Below are positions 62,811 through 64,000 of a stretch of 64,000 nt of DNA, piece by piece. Made by a program: the position numbers and the translations under genes. Positions within the stretch are counted from its first letter, which is position 1, and each line of letters begins with the position of its first letter. Origin of the DNA: Triangularia verruculosa (taxonomy: Eukaryota; Ascomycota; Sordariomycetes; Sordariales; Podosporaceae); the NCBI GenBank assembly GCA_033296885.1, contig MU863979.1:1-64000 (forward strand), written 5' to 3'. The notes beneath the pieces were generated by a model. That model saw only the letters and a program-made list of their open reading frames with translations. It had not been told where the DNA came from and made no database searches.

Positions 62811-64000
62811 TTATGGCGTGTAAGCAGGAGGGGGCTCGTTAGGTCCCGCTGGTTCCCGAGGCTTGTAAGTAGGCGGTCTAGCCAGTCTTGAAGGTATGTC
62901 CACCGTGGGTAGAGTGGTAGATAAGTTTATACTCGGCTGGGAAGGCCCGTCCGCAGCGGACCGTGATGCCGCGAGGGCCGCAAGTGACAATGTGTCACGG
63001 CGTTGCAGTGCCGCTGCTCTTGCTGCTCTTGCTGCCTCCTTCCGTCTTGTACGGCTGTAACACGCCCCAAGAATCAGGGCAAACAACACAAAAGCAGCAA
63101 TCGCCACACTAACTGCAACGGCTTTTGTTGGATTTTCTCCAGTTTGTGAGCTTCTTGACGGTGCTGGCGAGCTCGGCGATCCCCCATCTGGTGTTTGGTC
63201 TTCGAGAGCAATCCAATGGCTTCGCCAAGTCAAATAGTAATCCGAGACATTCTGGAAGTGTGGATTCGGGGTGAGGAATTCGTCATCTGGTGCAATGTTG
63301 ACCAGATCTTGAGAAATACCGGCATCTGGTCCAATACCCTGGGCCAGATACACCAGATTCTTGTCATAGTTGACGCCGAAAAATGCCGCTTGAAGAAACG
63401 CGCGACCAAGCTTCCAATAACCGACCTGTGGCTCTACCGACCGGCACGGAAAGATTCGTCGCCTTGCATGTCCAGCCCATCCGATTGGGGGTTCACTTTG
63501 AAGCGCAAGAAGATAGAGTGGCACCTTGATCGTAACCGTTTGGCTGCTGGGGAAATCGCCCTGCCCGGGAGCACGAGCGCGGTTGGACTGCAGTGTAAAG
63601 CTCATGTAGGCCGTAGAGTTCATGATCCGCGTGTACCAACTACGGGGTTCGTAAATCTGTTCATCGTCCCAAAACCAAAGTTTGTAGTAATCCTCCCATT
63701 TTACAGGGAGATGCTCGGCCGCGTTCTCACAGATACCGGAAGGAAGGTACAAGTAGGGGAGTGTCGGATCGGGAACAACTAGAGCGTATTCCTTGAGGTC
63801 ATCGTTGTTTTCTGTTTGTAGCCGTGCTGTGCTGTTCATGTTGGGTGGCATCGGGGCCAGGATGGACTTGTTTTTTCCGAGACTTGCAGCCCAATTGCCA
63901 AACGGAGAAGCTCCGACCTCCCACCCAAGCGCCGCATCCTTCAAATAGATTCGGGGCAACCCGCTCTCTCCACTGGTGTCAAAAGCATTCGGCTCCTCCA
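62811..64000 (-). CDS. Single-pass membrane protein with C-terminal PPxY motif (partial)
   Basis: The frame is open to the window edge, so the N-terminus is missing; at least 396 residues. A large presumably extracellular part with sequons (NSTA, NSTAY, NVSD) is followed by a hydrophobic segment AVAVSVAIAAFVLFALILGA, a basic stop-transfer (YSRTRRKEAARAARAA) and a cytosolic tail ending NEPPPAYTP. The PPAY is a PPxY motif of the kind bound by WW domains of Rsp5/NEDD4 ubiquitin ligases. The extracellular part is not a family I recognise. The gene ends 36 bp from the pogo element terminus. Confidence 0.75.
   Translation of the reverse strand, partial: EEPNAFDTSGESGLPRIYLKDAALGWEVGASPFGNWAASLGKNKSILAPMPPNMNSTARLQTENNDDLKEYALVVPDPTLPYLYLPSGICENAAEHLPVKWEDYYKLWFWDDEQIYEPRSWYTRIMNSTAYMSFTLQSNRARAPGQGDFPSSQTVTIKVPLYLLALQSEPPIGWAGHARRRIFPCRSVEPQVGYWKLGRAFLQAAFFGVNYDKNLVYLAQGIGPDAGISQDLVNIAPDDEFLTPNPHFQNVSDYYLTWRSHWIALEDQTPDGGSPSSPAPSRSSQTGENPTKAVAVSVAIAAFVLFALILGACYSRTRRKEAARAARAAALQRRDTLSLAALAASRSAADGPSQPSINLSTTLPTVDIPSRLARPPTYKPREPAGPNEPPPAYTP

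Noticed and set aside
1..64000. CRISPR arrays, rRNA genes, intact tRNA genes, bacterial-type operons
   Set aside because: None seen; the sequence is nuclear fungal DNA with spliced genes. The only tRNA-like sequence (1235-1304) looks degraded.

Overview
The window is from a filamentous ascomycete (Pezizomycotina, most likely Sordariomycetes; this placement is inference). Evidence: short 53-95 nt introns with GT(R)AG(T) donors and CTRAC-like branch sites, fungal-only families (2EXR, HET, Helo-like N-terminus plus ankyrin, MirB-type siderophore transporter), and transposons carrying the C-to-T / G-to-A scars of repeat-induced point mutation (RIP).

Layout. 1-7421: a RIP-mutated Ty3/Gypsy chromovirus on the minus strand between two LTRs. 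7422-11911: an AT-rich repeat graveyard. 12071-17111: three neighbouring 2EXR paralogues. 17307-19159: a siderophore-iron MFS transporter with two exact ATCWGATAA iron-regulator (SreA/Urbs1-type) sites about 0.7 kb upstream. 21374-25260: a Kelch protein and an NLR-like ankyrin gene. 25663-31597: an FMO-type monooxygenase, a PaiB-like flavin protein and a five-exon LAT-family amino-acid permease. 31737-39491: an F-box-like/C2H2 protein, an M20 amidohydrolase, a PAT-like GNAT N-acetyltransferase and, divergently transcribed, a SAM methyltransferase and a haem-oxygenase-like diiron protein. 40751-50962: four membrane or Cys-rich proteins of unknown function and a HET-domain protein with an unusual N-terminus. 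52328-59585: a small secreted Cys-rich protein, a truncated Copia element with its 3' LTR, and small fungal-specific genes including one with a PD-(D/E)XK-like motif. 60660-62775: a pogo-type transposon remnant holding two separate nested LTR-like insertions, each with a 5-bp target duplication. 62811-64000: a membrane protein with a C-terminal PPxY motif, running off the edge.

How the genes may work together. The most coherent functional neighbourhood is about 25.6-39.5 kb. It holds an amino-acid permease, flavin monooxygenase, M20 deacylase, N-acetyltransferase, methyltransferase and haem-oxygenase-like oxidase, with the last two sharing a promoter region. This is the inventory expected of a small amino-acid-derived metabolite pathway lacking an NRPS or PKS. 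That is inference from content and order, not a demonstrated cluster. The flanks look like accessory, repeat-bounded chromatin: the same roughly 285-bp transposon end occurs at 11.6-11.9 kb and 62.5-62.8 kb, bracketing the gene island.
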